Positions 4,640 to 5,288 of a DNA stretch of 5,288 nucleotides are shown here, piece by piece. The notes beneath the pieces are model-generated. The model was not told where the DNA came from, did no database searches, and saw nothing but the letters and a program-made list of their open reading frames with translations. Each line of letters begins with the position of its first letter. The first letter of the stretch is position 1. The DNA comes from Bdellovibrionales bacterium (GTDB taxonomy: Bacteria > Bdellovibrionota > Bdellovibrionia > Bdellovibrionales > UBA1609). The DNA is taken from positions 1-5,288 of the forward strand of contig JANQSX010000173.1 of NCBI GenBank assembly GCA_028279085.1, read 5' to 3'. The position numbers and the translations under genes are program-made.

Positions 4640-5288
4640 ATGGGTCAGAAAATCAGTCCGGTTGGTTTAAGAGTGGGAGTGATCCGTAATTGGGATTCCA
4701 GATGGTATGCTTCTGGTAAAAAATTTGCTGAAAATATTCATGAAGATTTTCGGTTAAGAAAATATGTAAAGCGAAGATTGAAAAATGCCGGTGTTTCCAA
4801 GGTGGAAGTGGAAAGAACCGGTGAGCAAATCAAGCTCATTATTTTCACAGCTCGTCCTGGCTTTGTGATTGGGAAAAAGGGAGTTGGTATTGATGCTTTG
4901 GAGGCGGATATTCAAAAGCAAACAAAGCATAAGTTAAGCGTTAGTATCCAGGAAGTAAGGAAGGCGGACTTGGATGCTCAACTTGTGGCGGAAAATATTG
5001 CTCTACAGTTGCAAAAAAGAGTGTCTTGGAGGAGAGCTTTAAAGAAAGCGGTTGCTGCGGCTGTTCGGCAAGGAGTGCGAGGAGTGAAGGTACGTGTATC
5101 CGGTCGTTTGGATGGAGCGGAAATAGCTCGCTCGGAGTGGTATAACGAAAAGAGCATTCCGTTGCATACTTTAAGAGCTAATATTGATTACGGTTTCGCA
5201 GAATCTTTGACTACTTATGGTCTTATTGGAGTAAAAGTTTGGATGTATTATGGAGATGTTTATTTTATGAAGGAAATATCAGGAGTGG
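4640..5288 (+). CDS. rpsC: 30S ribosomal protein S3, 3'-truncated by the window edge
   Basis: 216 codons are visible with no stop. S3 sits at the mRNA entry of the 30S head. The N-terminus MGQKISPVGLRVG is typical. The type II KH domain has the GxxG loop in RPGFVIGKKGVGI (72-84). The C-terminal domain shows EVRKADLDAQLVAE (105-118), SWRRALKKAV (129-138) and SGRLDGAEIARSEW, then PLHTLRANIDYG and GVKVWMYYGDV. Arg131, Arg132 and Lys135 match the residues linked to mRNA unwinding in E. coli S3. The ATG is 6 bp after the rplV stop with AGG at 4632-4634, tight coupling as in normal S10 operons. The family is usually 205-240 residues, so little is missing. Downstream rplP and rpmC are expected but not seen. 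Confidence 0.97.
   Translation, partial: MGQKISPVGLRVGVIRNWDSRWYASGKKFAENIHEDFRLRKYVKRRLKNAGVSKVEVERTGEQIKLIIFTARPGFVIGKKGVGIDALEADIQKQTKHKLSVSIQEVRKADLDAQLVAENIALQLQKRVSWRRALKKAVAAAVRQGVRGVKVRVSGRLDGAEIARSEWYNEKSIPLHTLRANIDYGFAESLTTYGLIGVKVWMYYGDVYFMKEISGV

Noticed and set aside
1..5288. CRISPR array, tRNA, insertion sequence or phage genes
   Set aside because: No regularly spaced direct repeats with unique spacers, no cloverleaf, and no transposase or integrase-like frame were seen.

Overview
This window is part of a bacterial S10-type ribosomal protein operon, read left to right. It contains rplB (L2, 1311-2147), rpsS (S19, 2996-3280), rplV (L22, 4301-4633) and the 5' part of rpsC (S3, 4640 to the window edge), in the canonical order. 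Unusually, genes for predicted exported lipoproteins sit between the ribosomal genes. Two tandem Cys/Trp-repeat genes lie before rplB (2-592, partial, and 685-1275). A third lies between rplB and rpsS (2164-2907), and a leucine-rich-repeat (LRR) lipoprotein gene lies between rpsS and rplV (3292-4281). Only the rplV-rpsC junction is uninterrupted.

All eight genes are on the + strand. The gaps are 6 to 35 bp, except for two of about 90 bp that each hold a palindromic GTCATTCC...GAATCCAGAT repeat just ahead of the next ribosome binding site. I see no intrinsic terminator (GC stem plus T-run) and no convincing internal promoter, so the whole stretch reads as one transcription unit. The lipoproteins would then be made along with ribosomes, in step with growth rate. 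That is inference.

Three of the lipoproteins form a paralogous family. Each has, or in the truncated copy presumably had, a lipoprotein signal peptide. Next come one to three short units of the form Cx3Gx2WxWx6C, then a C-terminal domain with four conserved cysteines. I do not recognise this family by name. The fourth lipoprotein is unrelated: a charged Ala/Glu-rich linker, a Cys-paired N-terminal cap and about seven 24-residue LRRs. Both kinds look like extracytoplasmic, probably surface-exposed, binding or structural proteins.

The organism looks like a low-GC bacterium with lipoproteins, most likely a diderm. The ribosomal proteins are clearly bacterial but I could not place them in a phylum with confidence. 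The ATTCCC-N8-GGGAAT palindrome resembles small repeats known from Neisseria and other proteobacteria, but it is too widespread in form to identify the host.

Other points of note are rplB with no adjacent Shine-Dalgarno but an SD-hairpin-ATG arrangement, substitutions at usually conserved L2 positions (Met232), and an A8 tract at the rpsS stop codon after which the -1 frame runs open into the LRR gene.
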